64,000 nucleotides of DNA from DASUPK01 sp963763955 (lineage in GTDB: Bacteria; Actinomycetota; Thermoleophilia; Solirubrobacterales; 70-9), in assembly GCA_963763955.1 (NCBI GenBank), contig CAVXQP010000025.1:1-64000 (forward strand), given 5' to 3'. The translations under genes and the position numbers were made by a program. How positions within the stretch are numbered: position 1 is the first letter of the stretch; each line of letters opens with the position of its first letter. Of this stretch, positions 17,895-27,900 are shown piece by piece. The notes beneath the pieces were generated by a model. It ran no database searches and was not told the DNA's origin. It saw only the letters and a list, made by a program, of their open reading frames with translations.

Positions 17895-17924
17895 GTGTCG
17901 CCAGTTCGATTCTGGCCCTCGCCA
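17895..17924 (+). repeat. tRNA-Phe 3' end, copy 4 (short)
   Basis: Only the variable loop, T arm (17900-17916), acceptor strand CCTCGCC and A17924 are present (30 bp identical to copy 2). Upstream is CACCCTGAAACAGC, as before copy 3, so copies 3 and 4 probably share an ancestor that was later trimmed. Confidence 0.8.
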
Positions 17925-17951
17925 TCGCAGAGGAAGGCGAAATGCGACCGG

Positions 17952-19370
17952 TCAGGCTTCTGTGAGCGTTGGCAGCACGCCCTCGGCGACGCGCGTGAAA
18001 CCCGCTGCTGGTCGTCTTCGTTCTGGTCGGCGTAGGCCAGGGAGAAGGACTCGATCGCGCGGTCGAAGCGATCCGAGCCGCCGAGATACCCGGCGATCAT
18101 CGGGGCGCGTCCCGTGCGGGCGTGCGCGCGTGCCAGCGCCCAGCCGCACAGGGCGGCGTACCTTTCGAGCTGTCGCGGCTTCATCCCGGGGATGTCCATG
18201 TCTCCCTTCATGTCTCGTAGCTGGCGCACGTAGTACTGCTTCGGCGTCACGCGATCCGAGCCCACCGCGCTCGTCCAGCCGAGGAAGGGATCACCGGCGG
18301 CCTGCATCAGGCGCTGTCCAGCGACGACGCGCTCGCCCTGGTGCTCGTAGATGCTCGCGCCCGCGTACGGCGCCAAGACCGACTGCTGCGCCTCCTTTAC
18401 CTGGAGGAACAGTGGCGCTCCTCGCGTATCGCCCATCAAGAGCACCACGAACGCCTCGGTGCCCACAGAGCCCACACCGACGACCTTGCGTGCGAAATCA
18501 GACGAACCAGTGGCGGTTCACCACCTCGCGCAGCTCGACCGGGAGCGTCTGCTCGTAGTCGAGCCATCGCCTCTCGCAGCACCTCGCTCATGTCGGGGTG
18601 CTCCTCGACCGGCACACGCACGATCAGCGGCGGAGCGGACTGGATCCGATACTCGCCGTCGACCTGGTGGCAGAGCTTCGCGAGCGCGGCCAGGCTCGTC
18701 CTCCTCTTCGCCTTCTCGATCAAACGGTGGCGTCGGCGCACATCCGCCTTGGACTCGACCGCATCCCACATTCGGACCAGGCCATCGACGTCGATCCGCG
18801 AGTACCAGACGTCGAGAAAGGGCATGCCGGCAAAGCGCTCGATCCGATCGCGGTAGGCAGAGGCTGAGCGACGCGCCGCCGCCCGTCCATGCGATCCGCG
18901 AAACCGTGATCCCGCGCGGCGACAAGCACGCTCGCGGCCAGGCGCTTGACGTCCCACTCAAATGGGGCGGGCAGCGTCTCGTCGAAGTCGTTGATGTCGA
19001 ACACGAGGCGCCGATCCGGCGCGGCGAAAAGGCCGAAGTTGAGCAGGTGGGCGTCGCCGCAGGCCTGCACCCGAATGTCCGTCGTCGGCGTATGGGCCAG
19101 ATCCCACGCCATCGCCGCTGCGGCTCCGCGGAAGTACGGGAATTGGGACGCCGCCATCCGGCTATGGCGGATCTCGACCACGTCCGACAGGCGGCTCTTC
19201 TCCTGCTCCTGCAGGATGGCGACCGGGTCCGGCCGGTCGGGCGGAGGATCCCACTCAGCGTGGCTCGAACGGCTGACTCGCTTGCGTCGCGCTCGACCGC
19301 GCTTCCGCCACTCCTCCGGGGTCAACACCTCGTGAGGCGGCGACACGATCCCGGGGGTGATCTTGGCCAC
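17952..19370 (-). pseudogene. DUF2252 family protein, multiple frameshifts
   Basis: The paralogue of the gene at 14086 is split over several frames. The N-terminal piece from a GTG at 19370 has RHSRMAASQFPYFRGAA, GDAHLLNFG and FDINDFDE. A middle piece carries FLDVWYSRIDVDGL. A C-terminal piece carries GVGSVGTEAFVVLL, a VKEAQQSV motif and LARAHARTGR. Breaks lie near 18895, 18530 and 17995. The likely ancestral stop is at 17952, just before tRNA-Phe fragment 4. It is non-functional unless the breaks are sequencing errors. Confidence 0.85.
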
Positions 19371-19412
19371 GGAGCGAGTATGCCACCGGTGCCGTCGCCG
19401 GCGGCCTCCAGA

Positions 19413-22067
19413 TCAGCCGGTAAGCGCCCAGTCGACGGGCTTGCCGCCCTCAGCCTGCAGCGTGAATCGCCCCTGGCCGTGCTTAACGCGGACGGCGTTC
19501 GGCCGGCCATCCACGAAGACCTGGACATCCCCCGGCCGCGAGCCAGCCGGCAGGGAGACGACCATCTTCAGCCGGTTGTGTCCCGCGGGACGTAGATAGC
19601 CGCGCGCGACGCCGCGGGAATAGGCGACGCCGACCCGCGGGAGCCGCAGCGAGAAGCTCCGCATCGGCAACTCGGGATCGATCCGGTAGCCCCTACCGGT
19701 CGGCTCGATGCCGCCAAGCCGGATCGCGTCGAACAGGCTCCAGGCCGGCTGATGCATGATCTGGGTGTCGTAGGCCGACGTGAAGCCGATCCCGCAGCGC
19801 GAGGGGTCGGCTTCATAGAAGGCGTAACAGACGTCGTCGACCGAGAGGATCCCGTTCCAGTGGTCGGGATAGGCGTGCGCGTGGGCGGCGAGGGTGTTGC
19901 GGCGGAACTCGTCGAACGCGTCGGCTCGCGCGTGAGGAACGATCCCGGCCATGTGGGCCAGGCCCAGGGTCAGCCAGCCGTTGACCGAGTACCACGCCCC
20001 GCCTGGGAACACCGCGTTGTTGGGGCTCAGCCCCGAGAACGAACGCTCGGTGACCTCGGGGTCGTCCCTGGCCGGTGACTGGGAGGAGCCGATCAGCGCG
20101 GGCCCGTGGAGCAGCGGCGGCGCCCCGATCCCGGTGAGGAAGCGACGAATGTTGGTGACCAGCGTCCGTGCCTGGCTGCGGGTCGGGACCCCGGCGAGCA
20201 GCGCCCAGGGCTGCGGCTCCCCGAAGATCGCCCCGGCGCCCAGCTGATCGTTGCCGGCATAGCCGCGCGAGTACCAGCCCCGCCCGGTCCACTGACCGCT
20301 CAAGGCCGCCCGGTCCTGCGCCGCGGCGGCCCGCAACCGTCGCGCGAAGCCCTTGGCGCCTCTGAGATCGGCCAGCGCGGCGAGGCGCGGATAGATGTAG
20401 GCGAGCTGCGCCGTGACGAGCGTCGACTCGGTCATGCCGAGAATGGCGGTCGAGAGATCCGACCAGTCGCCGTTGGTGCCGGCGGTCAGGTAACCCCCGT
20501 GTGGGCCCCGCAGGCTCTCCTGGTGGGTGAAGGCGCGCACCAGGTGCTTCCAGAGGGTGGAGGAGCCGCCGTCGCGCCAGCTCAGCTTTTCGTTGAAGAA
20601 CGGCGTGTCGCGGCTCGCCAGCCCGTATTCCGCCGCGGTCCAGAGCAGCCACAGGTCGAGGTCGTTCGAGGTCCCCTGAGGGAGGGGCCGGCACATCTCC
20701 CCCATCGAGTAGGGGATCTCGCCGCTGGCGCGGTCTTGCTCCTGAGCCGAGTAGCGGAGAACCTCCCGCGCCAGGCCGGGGTCCGAGTAGATCAGCGGCA
20801 GGACGTGCTGAAGCGGGTCGCGGAAGGCCGCCTGCCAGCCGAAGTCGTACTGGTAATAGCCGCCCTGGGAGACGATGTGGTGGCCACAGGCCTCCTGGAA
20901 GGTGGCGCCCGATCGGAGCATGTAGCCGTCCCAGGCGAGCTCCCTCGAGAGCCAGCTGTTGCGCCCGGAGAAGGTCGCCTTCGGCACCCAGCTCGCCCAG
21001 GCGCGCTGGCTGCTGGCGAAGGGTGCGTCGACTCGGCGCCAGCGTGAGACCAGCCGGGGAATCTGCGCGGCGTGGGCGGCCCCGTACGCGTAGCGCAAGG
21101 TCACCGACTGGCCGGGCCGCAGGCTCACCGGCGACCTCAGCGCGAGCATCGTGGAACCGACATTGCCCTCCGAGACGGGCGGCGCGATCGACTGGCCGAG
21201 TGCCCCGGCCGAGACCTCGGCCGGATCGGCCCGGCCGCCGCCGCCGAAGAACGCCGTGCCGTTGGTCTCCCAGCCGCGAACGCGCCCTCGCAGCGCCGCC
21301 GCGAAGACAGACAGCGGACTGGAATCGACGCTGTCCGGGGCCTCGGCCACCGAGAGGGTGCGGCCCCGCTTCTCGAAGTGCGGCGAGCCCAGCCCGAGGG
21401 GCGTCTTGCGGTACTGGTCGAACGGGTTGACGTCCCAGTACTCGACCCAGTTCGCTCGAACCCGGCGATGCGAGGTGTTCCGGATGGTCACGTCGTGGAG
21501 CAGCAGCGGCGCGTTGCCGAACGGCGCGTAGACGTTCTCGTCGATCGCGACCGGCCTCACCGCCGTCCTTCGGTGGAAGTAGCCCGACCCGAAGTCACGT
21601 GTGGTCCGAACGCCCGGCGGCCGGTCCGCGTACAGGCTGCTGATCGTCCGGTCGCCGAGCCGGAGATACCCGTAGCCGCCGGCGTAGTGGCCGGTGGCTG
21701 GTTCGTAGCGGTTTATCCACTGATAGGCACGGGCCTGGCTCCAGAGCTGGACGTAGCCGCTGTTGTGAGCGTCGGCGACCAGGTAGTCGTTGCCCAGCTG
21801 GTGCCAGGCATCCGTCGAGCCGGCGAGCTCGGACTGATGCGCCTGGGGCGCGGTCGCCGGGTCAATCGTGTAGGCGTAGGCCGGAAGGCCGAAGCGATCG
21901 ACGCTCCATCGCCCGAATGCGCCGCTGCCGTAGAGGGAGGAGAGGTCGGGAATGCTCCGATCGGCGGACAGCGGCGGCGGGCCGGCGCCGAGGGCCGCAT
22001 GGGCGAGCACGGCCGAGACGACGAGCACCGCGGCCAGGCAGCCGGCCGCCCGGGCGGGCGCGCTCAA
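19413..22067 (-). CDS. Secreted GH94-like (cellobiose/chitobiose phosphorylase clan) protein
   Basis: About 884 residues. An N-terminal hydrophobic signal (AAGCLAAVLVVSAVLAHAAL) is followed by a beta-sandwich domain with VNPFDQYRKTPLG. An (alpha/alpha)6 barrel carries YYQYDFGWQAAFRDPLQH, GTSNDLDLWLLWTAAEY and NGDWSDLS; its Asp aligns with the general acid of GH94 GDW-D motifs. Secretion argues against phosphate-dependent phosphorolysis, so a glycan hydrolase is possible. The TTG at 22067 follows GGAGAGGAAGAG and is my preferred start; a GTG at 22136 in the same frame is an alternative. A 15-codon leader ORF overlaps the TTG. Confidence 0.75.
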   Translation of the reverse strand: MSAPARAAGCLAAVLVVSAVLAHAALGAGPPPLSADRSIPDLSSLYGSGAFGRWSVDRFGLPAYAYTIDPATAPQAHQSELAGSTDAWHQLGNDYLVADAHNSGYVQLWSQARAYQWINRYEPATGHYAGGYGYLRLGDRTISSLYADRPPGVRTTRDFGSGYFHRRTAVRPVAIDENVYAPFGNAPLLLHDVTIRNTSHRRVRANWVEYWDVNPFDQYRKTPLGLGSPHFEKRGRTLSVAEAPDSVDSSPLSVFAAALRGRVRGWETNGTAFFGGGGRADPAEVSAGALGQSIAPPVSEGNVGSTMLALRSPVSLRPGQSVTLRYAYGAAHAAQIPRLVSRWRRVDAPFASSQRAWASWVPKATFSGRNSWLSRELAWDGYMLRSGATFQEACGHHIVSQGGYYQYDFGWQAAFRDPLQHVLPLIYSDPGLAREVLRYSAQEQDRASGEIPYSMGEMCRPLPQGTSNDLDLWLLWTAAEYGLASRDTPFFNEKLSWRDGGSSTLWKHLVRAFTHQESLRGPHGGYLTAGTNGDWSDLSTAILGMTESTLVTAQLAYIYPRLAALADLRGAKGFARRLRAAAAQDRAALSGQWTGRGWYSRGYAGNDQLGAGAIFGEPQPWALLAGVPTRSQARTLVTNIRRFLTGIGAPPLLHGPALIGSSQSPARDDPEVTERSFSGLSPNNAVFPGGAWYSVNGWLTLGLAHMAGIVPHARADAFDEFRRNTLAAHAHAYPDHWNGILSVDDVCYAFYEADPSRCGIGFTSAYDTQIMHQPAWSLFDAIRLGGIEPTGRGYRIDPELPMRSFSLRLPRVGVAYSRGVARGYLRPAGHNRLKMVVSLPAGSRPGDVQVFVDGRPNAVRVKHGQGRFTLQAEGGKPVDWALTG

Positions 22068-22111
22068 CTCTTCCTCTCCATGATGCTTACCCCTGAGTCC
22101 CGCAGCTTCAT
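22064..22111 (-). CDS. Possible 15-residue leader peptide
   Basis: An ATG preceded by GGAGGAGAGGAGGA encodes MKLRDSGVSIMERKS and stops at a TGA that overlaps the TTG start of the GH94-like gene (TTGA). The strong Shine-Dalgarno run fits this ATG. The layout suggests translational coupling; alternatively the main gene starts at the upstream GTG and this is fortuitous. Confidence 0.35.
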   Translation of the reverse strand: MKLRDSGVSIMERKS

Positions 22112-22222
22112 TCCTCCTCTCCTCCCACCTGCCCACCTTAGATCAGCCTTAGGGCTCTCTCGTAGGGTCCCCCCCCGCGCTGAGGGACGAGCGCGGAGAG
22201 GAGAGAGGAGAAGGTGCGCGGG

Positions 22223-24666
22223 ATGCGACGTGTCTCGATGGTCGCTGGCGTCGTTTTGCTCTTCGCCCTGGTGGCGCGTGCTCCAGCGCGTTCGCAAAGG
22301 ACCGCACGATCATCGCCCGGAACATCCTGCCCTCGGGGCAGTACCAGGTGCCGGGCCCCGGTGCCGGCGCACAGGCGCAGATGTACAACGCGCTGACGCC
22401 GCTCTTCGACCACGTCACCCCGAACGACCTCTTCACCGACTTCAAGTCCGAGAAGCTCGGCATCGACACCGATGGGCCGACCACCCAGGAGAACGTCCCG
22501 TTCCCCGGCGTCACCCTGCTCCGCGACCGCTTCGACATCCCACACATCTACGCCAGCACCCGCCAGGGCGGAATCCTCACGGACGGCTGGATCGCGGCCG
22601 AGGACCGTGGGCTCCTGCTCCAGCAGGCGCGCTACGACTCACGTATCGCTGTCATCGACGCCCCTGGGCTGAGCTCGATCTCACTGATCTCCAGCCTCCA
22701 GAACTTCGTCCCCAGCGCCCAGACCGAGGCGTTCACGGCGTCGGAGACCAAGGCGCTCAAGCGACAGGGCAAGGAGGGCAAGGCGGTCCTCCGGGACATC
22801 GACACCTATGTCGCGGGGATCAACGCCTACCTGGCGGCCAGTCACTCGCCCAACGCACCGTGGACCCGGAACGACGTCTATGCCGTCAACGCCCTCAAGG
22901 GCCAGTTCCTCGGCCAGGGCGGCGGCCGCGAGGCGCTCAACTCTCAGTTCCTGGGAGGTCTGGAGCAGCAGCTCGGCAGGGGCAGGGGTTTTGCGGCCTT
23001 CAACGATCTGCGCCAGTTCAAGAACCCGAAGAGCGTCACCTCGGTCAACGGCAGCTTCCCGTATGGACACATCCCGAAGAAGCACCCGGGCAGCGTCGTA
23101 CTCGACCACAACAGCTTCACTCCCACCCCAGCGGTTCCCGCGAGCATCGCCAGCAAGCTCGATGCCAAGCCGATCCAGGCCAGCAACGAGCTGATGGTCA
23201 CCGGTTCTCACTCCAGCACCGGTCACCCGATCCTGGTCGGCGGCCCGCAGATCATGTACTTCTTCCCGGGACTGGTCGGCGAGGTGGACATGCACGCACC
23301 CCACCTCAATTGGCGCGGCGCCACCTCCGCGCCATTCCCGGGCTACCTGCTGATTGGGCGCACCCCGCGATTCTCCACCACGCTCACCTCCGCAAGTGGC
23401 GACATCATCGATCAGTACGCCGAGACACTGTGCGGCGGCAGCACCGAGAAGTACATGTACAAGGGTCGCTGTCGCAGCATGGGCCACTTCGACGCGGGGA
23501 CGCTGAACGGCAAGCCGGTGACCTTCCTGACGACGGTGCACGGCCCGGTCGCGGGCTACGCGAGGGTCCGCGGACGCACGGTCGCGATCTCGTCCAAGCG
23601 CTCTAGCCGGGGCAAGGACGTGCTCGACCAGCTCTACTTCCGGCGCCTCTCCGATGGCCAGGTGAAGAGCCCCAAGACCTTCTTCAAGGCGGCCTCCCTC
23701 ACTCCACAGACCTTCAACTCGTTCTACATCGACAGCAAACACATCGCCGAGTACACAAGCGGCCGCCTGCCGATCAGGCCGGCGAACGTCGACCCGGGAC
23801 TGCCCACCAAGGGGAGCGGGAAGTTCGAGTGGAAGGGCTTCATCTCGGCGATGGCCCACCCGCACGGTCAGGACAACGAACAGGGCTACCTGACCAACTG
23901 GAACAACGGCGCCGCGAGGGGATTCGGGGCCGCCGACGACCAGTGGGACAGGAACGGCTCGGTGGGTCGGATCCAGCTCCTCAACTTCAACCTCAAGCGG
24001 CTCGCCAAGAAGGGGAAGTGGTCGCCGGCGTCGATCACCTCGGCGATGAACGCCGCGGCGACTCAGGACGTCCGCGCCATCGTGATGGTGCCGCTACTCG
24101 ACCAGCTGCTCAGGGGGACGACCGCTCCCTCGCCGCAGGCTCAGCAGATGCTCGACCTGCTGAACCAATGGCGCCAGCACGGCGGCAACCGGCTCGACCT
24201 GAACGGCGACGGCAACATCGACTATCCGGGGGCCGCCATCATGGACGCCGCCTACACGAACATCGTCAACAACGAGATGGCCGCGAGGCTGGGCCAGTCG
24301 CTGACAACCGAGCTCAATACCCTCTCCCCCCGCTGGGACAAGCCGCCGGGGGGCCAGTACTCCGGCTGGTACCAGTACTTCGACCGCGACATCCGGGCGT
24401 TACTCGCGAAGAAGGGGAAGCGCCCTGCGGACCACTTCAGCCTCACCTACTGCGGGAAGGGCCACCTGGGTCTTTGCCGCTCGGAGGTCTGGACCGCGAT
24501 TCAGGCTGCAGGTGATCAGCTCACGGCACAGCAGGGAACCTCGGATCCCGCTGCCTGGCGCGCGAGCGCGACCGCGGAGCAGATCCACTTCAGCCCGCTG
24601 CCGCTGATCACGATGGCCTACACCAACCGCCCCAGCGGCATCCAGCAGGTCATCTCGTTCAAGTAG
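22223..24666 (+). CDS. Secreted penicillin-acylase family protein, frameshift in signal peptide
   Basis: Ntn-hydrolases of this family cleave amides such as beta-lactam side chains or acyl-homoserine lactones. A signal peptide (MRRVSMVAGVVLLFALVARAP) after GGAGAAGG lies in one frame. The mature part, starting SAFAKDRTIIARNILPSGQY, lies in another, so one base appears lost near 22282. The rest (about 800 residues in all) is intact: FDIPHIYA, GWIAAEDRGLLLQQARYDSR, a spacer region, and the nucleophile Ser in QASNELMVTGSHSSTGHP. The HGPVAGY motif follows. The nfo gene starts 15 bp downstream. A second family member is at 50426. Substrate unknown. Confidence 0.85.
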
Positions 24667-24681
24667 GAGACTTCGCGCGAT

Positions 24682-25476
24682 ATGGCGCGGCGAAAGAAGA
24701 CGATCGTCGGCGCCCACGTGGCGCCGAGCAAGCCGCTGCGGGAGGCCGAAGCGATCGGGGCGGACTGCGTCCAGATCTTCCTCTCCGATCCACAGGGCTG
24801 GAAGAAGCCGCCGCCCCGCAAGGACGCGGCGGAGCTGCGGGACTCGTCGCTGCCCGTCTACGTCCACGCCCCGTACCTGATCAACGTCTGCTCGCCCCGT
24901 AACAACGTCCGCTACGGCTCGCGCAAGATCCTGCAGCAGACCTGCGACGCCGCGGCGGAAGTCAGCGCGGCCGCGGTGATCGTCCACGCCGGATATGCCG
25001 AGGACGGCGTGGCCGAGGGGGTCGGCCGCTGGCCGCGGACGCTCGAGATGCTCGCCTCGAGCGTCCCCGTTCTGATCGAGAACACGGCGGGAGGCGAGAA
25101 CGCGGTGGCTCGACGATTCGACGCACTCGCCCAGCTCTGGGAGGCGGTGTCCGAGGCGAAGACGAGCGTCGAGGTCGGGTTCTGCTTCGACACCTGCCAC
25201 GCGCACGCCGCCGGCGAGGATCTCTCGGACGCCGTCGAGCGGGTTCGAGCGATCGTCGGGCCAATCGACCTGCTGCACGCCAACGACTCGCGCGACCCGG
25301 CGGGCACCGGCGCCGACCGGCACGCCAACCTCGGCAAGGGCGAGATGGGCGCAGACGTGCTCCGCAAGATGATCCGCGCCGCCGGGCCTCCCGTGCTGGT
25401 CGAGACGCCGGGCGGCGCCAAGGCGATGCGGGAGGACCTGGAGTTCGTCCGCGCCGCCCTGGCCTCTCAGGCCTGA
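24682..25476 (+). CDS. nfo: Endonuclease IV (AP endonuclease)
   Basis: This enzyme incises DNA at abasic sites in base-excision repair. The 264-residue TIM-barrel protein shows the metal-ligand motifs in order: GAHV (10-13), VHAPYL (61-66), VIVHAG, VLIENTAG, CFDTCHAHAAG, LLHANDS and GTGADRHANLGKGEMG. TAGGAG precedes the ATG, and it lies 15 bp behind the acylase gene, so cotranscription is likely although the functions are unrelated. Its 3' end overlaps the convergent ltrA gene by 10 bp. Confidence 0.93.
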   Translation: MARRKKTIVGAHVAPSKPLREAEAIGADCVQIFLSDPQGWKKPPPRKDAAELRDSSLPVYVHAPYLINVCSPRNNVRYGSRKILQQTCDAAAEVSAAAVIVHAGYAEDGVAEGVGRWPRTLEMLASSVPVLIENTAGGENAVARRFDALAQLWEAVSEAKTSVEVGFCFDTCHAHAAGEDLSDAVERVRAIVGPIDLLHANDSRDPAGTGADRHANLGKGEMGADVLRKMIRAAGPPVLVETPGGAKAMREDLEFVRAALASQA

Positions 25477-26621
25477 GCCGTCTCCACCTCCGCCGGAAGG
25501 GTCCGCTCCTCGGCCGCCAGGCAGAGGCCGAGCAGCGCGACGAGCGCCCCGAGCTGGGCCAGCGCCGAGAGCCCGGTTCCGAGCGGGATCGTCGCCAGCG
25601 CCAGGGCGGCGGCGAGCGCGCGCCAGGGCTTGAACGGCAGGCCGAGGAAGCGCCGGAAGAGCGCATGCCCAATCAGGTAGAGGGCGGTTCCGCCCGACAG
25701 CGCCAGCGCCCGCGCGAAATCGAGCGAGTCGAACGGGTGGCCGATCGCGCGCTCCAGCGCGGCGGCGTCGCAGACGATCCCGAGCAGGAGCAGCAGGTGC
25801 GCCCAGTAGTAGGCCGCGTTCGTGGCGAAGAACTCGGCCCGCGTGGGCTTCATCCGGCTCAGGGCAACCTCGGCCTCCTCGTCGTCCCCGCCGAAGTAGA
25901 CCCACCAGAGCTCCGCGCTCACCATCAGGCCGAGGATCGCCACCGCGAGCATCTCGCCGCTGATCTTCAGGCCCGAGGCGCCGATCCCGACGGCGACCAC
26001 CGACTCGCCGAGGGCCACCATGACGACCAGGCCGTGGCGCTCGACGAAATGCGAGATCCGGATCCAGCCGGCATCTTCCGGAACGAGGGCGGGAATGATC
26101 GCGAAGATCGACACCGCCAGGCCCCAGAGCACGTACTCCCAGTCGCCCCCGATGATCGTCGCGGCGAGGATCAACGCCCCGGCGACGAAATTCATGCGCG
26201 CGAAGCTCCACACTCCGGCGACGGACCAGCTGGCCGACTGCGTGTAGAGCACCGTGTGGACGACGATCACCGCCAGGTAGGCACCCGCGAAGACCACGCC
26301 GTCCCCCGAGAACGCCGTCGGGATGGTCAGGGAGATCACGAAGAATGCTGCCATGCCGGCCAGCAGCGGCAGGCGCAGTGCCGTCCGGTTGGGAGGGACG
26401 GCGTTCGTGAGCCAGGCGAAGGCGCCGTACATCCACCAGATCGAGCTGAGCATCAGGAAGATCTGGCCGAGGCTCTCGCCATTCGGGTGGTGGGCGAGCA
26501 CCGTCGTCAGCTGCGTGATCGTGAAGACGAAGACGAGATCGAAGAAGAGCTCGATCGAGCTGACACGGACCTCGTCCCGGTCCGCCTCCACTCCGTCGCG
26601 GGGCTGATCTCCATCGCTCAC
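25467..26621 (-). CDS. ltrA: Low-temperature-requirement A (LtrA) family membrane protein
   Basis: The 384-residue protein has about ten hydrophobic segments. It carries the family signature VSSIELFFDLVFVFTITQLT near residue 20 and VERHGLVVMVALGESVVAVG in the middle. LtrA proteins are widespread and their transport or sensing role is not established. The ATG at 26621 lies 76 bp from the divergent YhaM-like gene. Confidence 0.9.
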   Translation of the reverse strand: MSDGDQPRDGVEADRDEVRVSSIELFFDLVFVFTITQLTTVLAHHPNGESLGQIFLMLSSIWWMYGAFAWLTNAVPPNRTALRLPLLAGMAAFFVISLTIPTAFSGDGVVFAGAYLAVIVVHTVLYTQSASWSVAGVWSFARMNFVAGALILAATIIGGDWEYVLWGLAVSIFAIIPALVPEDAGWIRISHFVERHGLVVMVALGESVVAVGIGASGLKISGEMLAVAILGLMVSAELWWVYFGGDDEEAEVALSRMKPTRAEFFATNAAYYWAHLLLLLGIVCDAAALERAIGHPFDSLDFARALALSGGTALYLIGHALFRRFLGLPFKPWRALAAALALATIPLGTGLSALAQLGALVALLGLCLAAEERTLPAEVETAQA

Positions 26622-26697
26622 AAGGCCATGCTGCCTCCCGAGGCGGATATCTCACCGGAGAGTCCTGTCCGCGCTCGCCTCTAATTTCAATGATCTG

Positions 26698-27711
26698 ATG
26701 GCGGAGACGCTCTTCGACAACGGCAAAGGGGACGGAGCGGCGGAGGCCGGCGAGACTCGCCAGCTCCGCGAGCTCTCCGACGGCGACCAGGTGACGGGCG
26801 CCTTCGTCGTCCGCGAGCGCGAGCGTCGCCAGAAGCGCAACGGCGAGGATTTCCTCCGGGTCGTCCTGGCGGACAAGACCGGGACCGTCCCCGCCATCGC
26901 CTGGGATGGCGTCGCCGAGTGCTTCGAGGTCTGCGCCCCCGGCTCGATCGTGCTGGTCCGGGGCAGCTTCGCCATCCATCCGCAGTTCGGGAAGCAGATC
27001 AAGCTCGCCGCGGTCCGCCCAGCGGGTCCCGGCGAGTACGACGCCGAGCAGCTGGCGGAGGCGCCCGCTCGCTCGATCGATCTGCTCGAAGCCGACCTGC
27101 GGGCGCTGATCGACACGGTTCAGGCCCGCTCCCTTCGCGAGCTGCTCGACCGCTTCTTCGGCGCCGAGACCGAATCGTGGGCCCGTTTCCGCGAGGCCCC
27201 GGCTGCCAAGCACTACCACCAGGCCTACGCGGGTGGGCTCCTCGAGCACACCCTCTCTGTGGCCCAGGCGGTGAGTGCCGCCGCCAACTTCTTCCCCGGC
27301 ATCGATCGCGAGATCGCGGTCACCGGCGCGCTGCTCCACGACATCGGCAAGACCGAGGCCTACAACGACGATCCGCTCGCGATCGAGCTGACCGACGCCG
27401 GCCGGCTCGAGGGTGAGATCCCACGGGGTTACTACAAGGTCCGCCGCGAGATCGAGCGGATCGATGGCTTCGACCCGGACCTGGCGCAGGCAATCGTGCA
27501 CATCATCCTCTCCCATCACGGGCAACTCGAGCACGGATCTCCGGTCGTCCCCGCCACCCGCGAGGCGACGCTGGTTCACTCGATCGACAACCTGGGCGGC
27601 AAGCTCGGCAGCTTCGATCGCCTGGAGAAGGAGCTCGCGGACGGCGAGAGCTGGTCCCGCTTCGACCGGGGCATCGACGGCTCGGCCTTCTTCGGCTCCC
27701 GCGCCGCGTAG
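26698..27711 (+). CDS. 3'-5' exonuclease YhaM-like: OB fold plus HD domain
   Basis: The 337-residue protein has an N-terminal OB nucleic-acid-binding fold (about 25-110, with RNGEDFLRVVLADKTGTV) and a metal-dependent HD domain (about 165-310). The HD motifs are GGLLEHTLSV (179-188), LLHDIGK (212-218) and ILSHHG. YhaM-type enzymes degrade RNA or single-stranded DNA. TAATTT 10 bp upstream of the ATG could be its -10. A GC hairpin with TTT follows the stop. Confidence 0.9.
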   Translation: MAETLFDNGKGDGAAEAGETRQLRELSDGDQVTGAFVVRERERRQKRNGEDFLRVVLADKTGTVPAIAWDGVAECFEVCAPGSIVLVRGSFAIHPQFGKQIKLAAVRPAGPGEYDAEQLAEAPARSIDLLEADLRALIDTVQARSLRELLDRFFGAETESWARFREAPAAKHYHQAYAGGLLEHTLSVAQAVSAAANFFPGIDREIAVTGALLHDIGKTEAYNDDPLAIELTDAGRLEGEIPRGYYKVRREIERIDGFDPDLAQAIVHIILSHHGQLEHGSPVVPATREATLVHSIDNLGGKLGSFDRLEKELADGESWSRFDRGIDGSAFFGSRAA

Positions 27712-27723
27712 GCCGGGGCTACG

Positions 27724-27744
27724 CCCCCCGCGGTAGGGGGGTTT
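27724..27744 (+). terminator. CCCCCC-GCGGTA-GGGGGG-TTT terminator-like hairpin
   Basis: A 6-bp all-GC stem with a 6-nt loop and three T lies 13 bp after the YhaM-like stop. A related CCCC...GCGGTAGGGG sequence recurs at 43477-43494. The rest of 27745-27900 shows no gene. Confidence 0.6.
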
Positions 27745-27900
27745 GGAGGGAGCGGCCGGATTTTGTCCCCCCACGGGATTGCGAAATCAGATGAATTCGG
27801 TCTAATTGGCCGAGTTCAGGGACGCAGCTGAAGCGGGACGTGATGTAGGGACGCCGCGCTTGCGCTCGCGTGGATGCTGGGCTCGGGGCGCTCGCGCGGA

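Noticed and set aside
20106..21047. Plus-strand frame of 313 codons inside the GH94-like gene
   Set aside because: It is antisense to coherent glycosidase motifs and has the composition of a shadow frame.
24400..27774. Very long open frame (about 1120 codons) on the minus strand across nfo, ltrA and the YhaM-like gene
   Set aside because: It is antisense or out of frame to well-recognised genes, is Arg/Asp/Gly-rich and has no family motif; it is an artefact of high GC.
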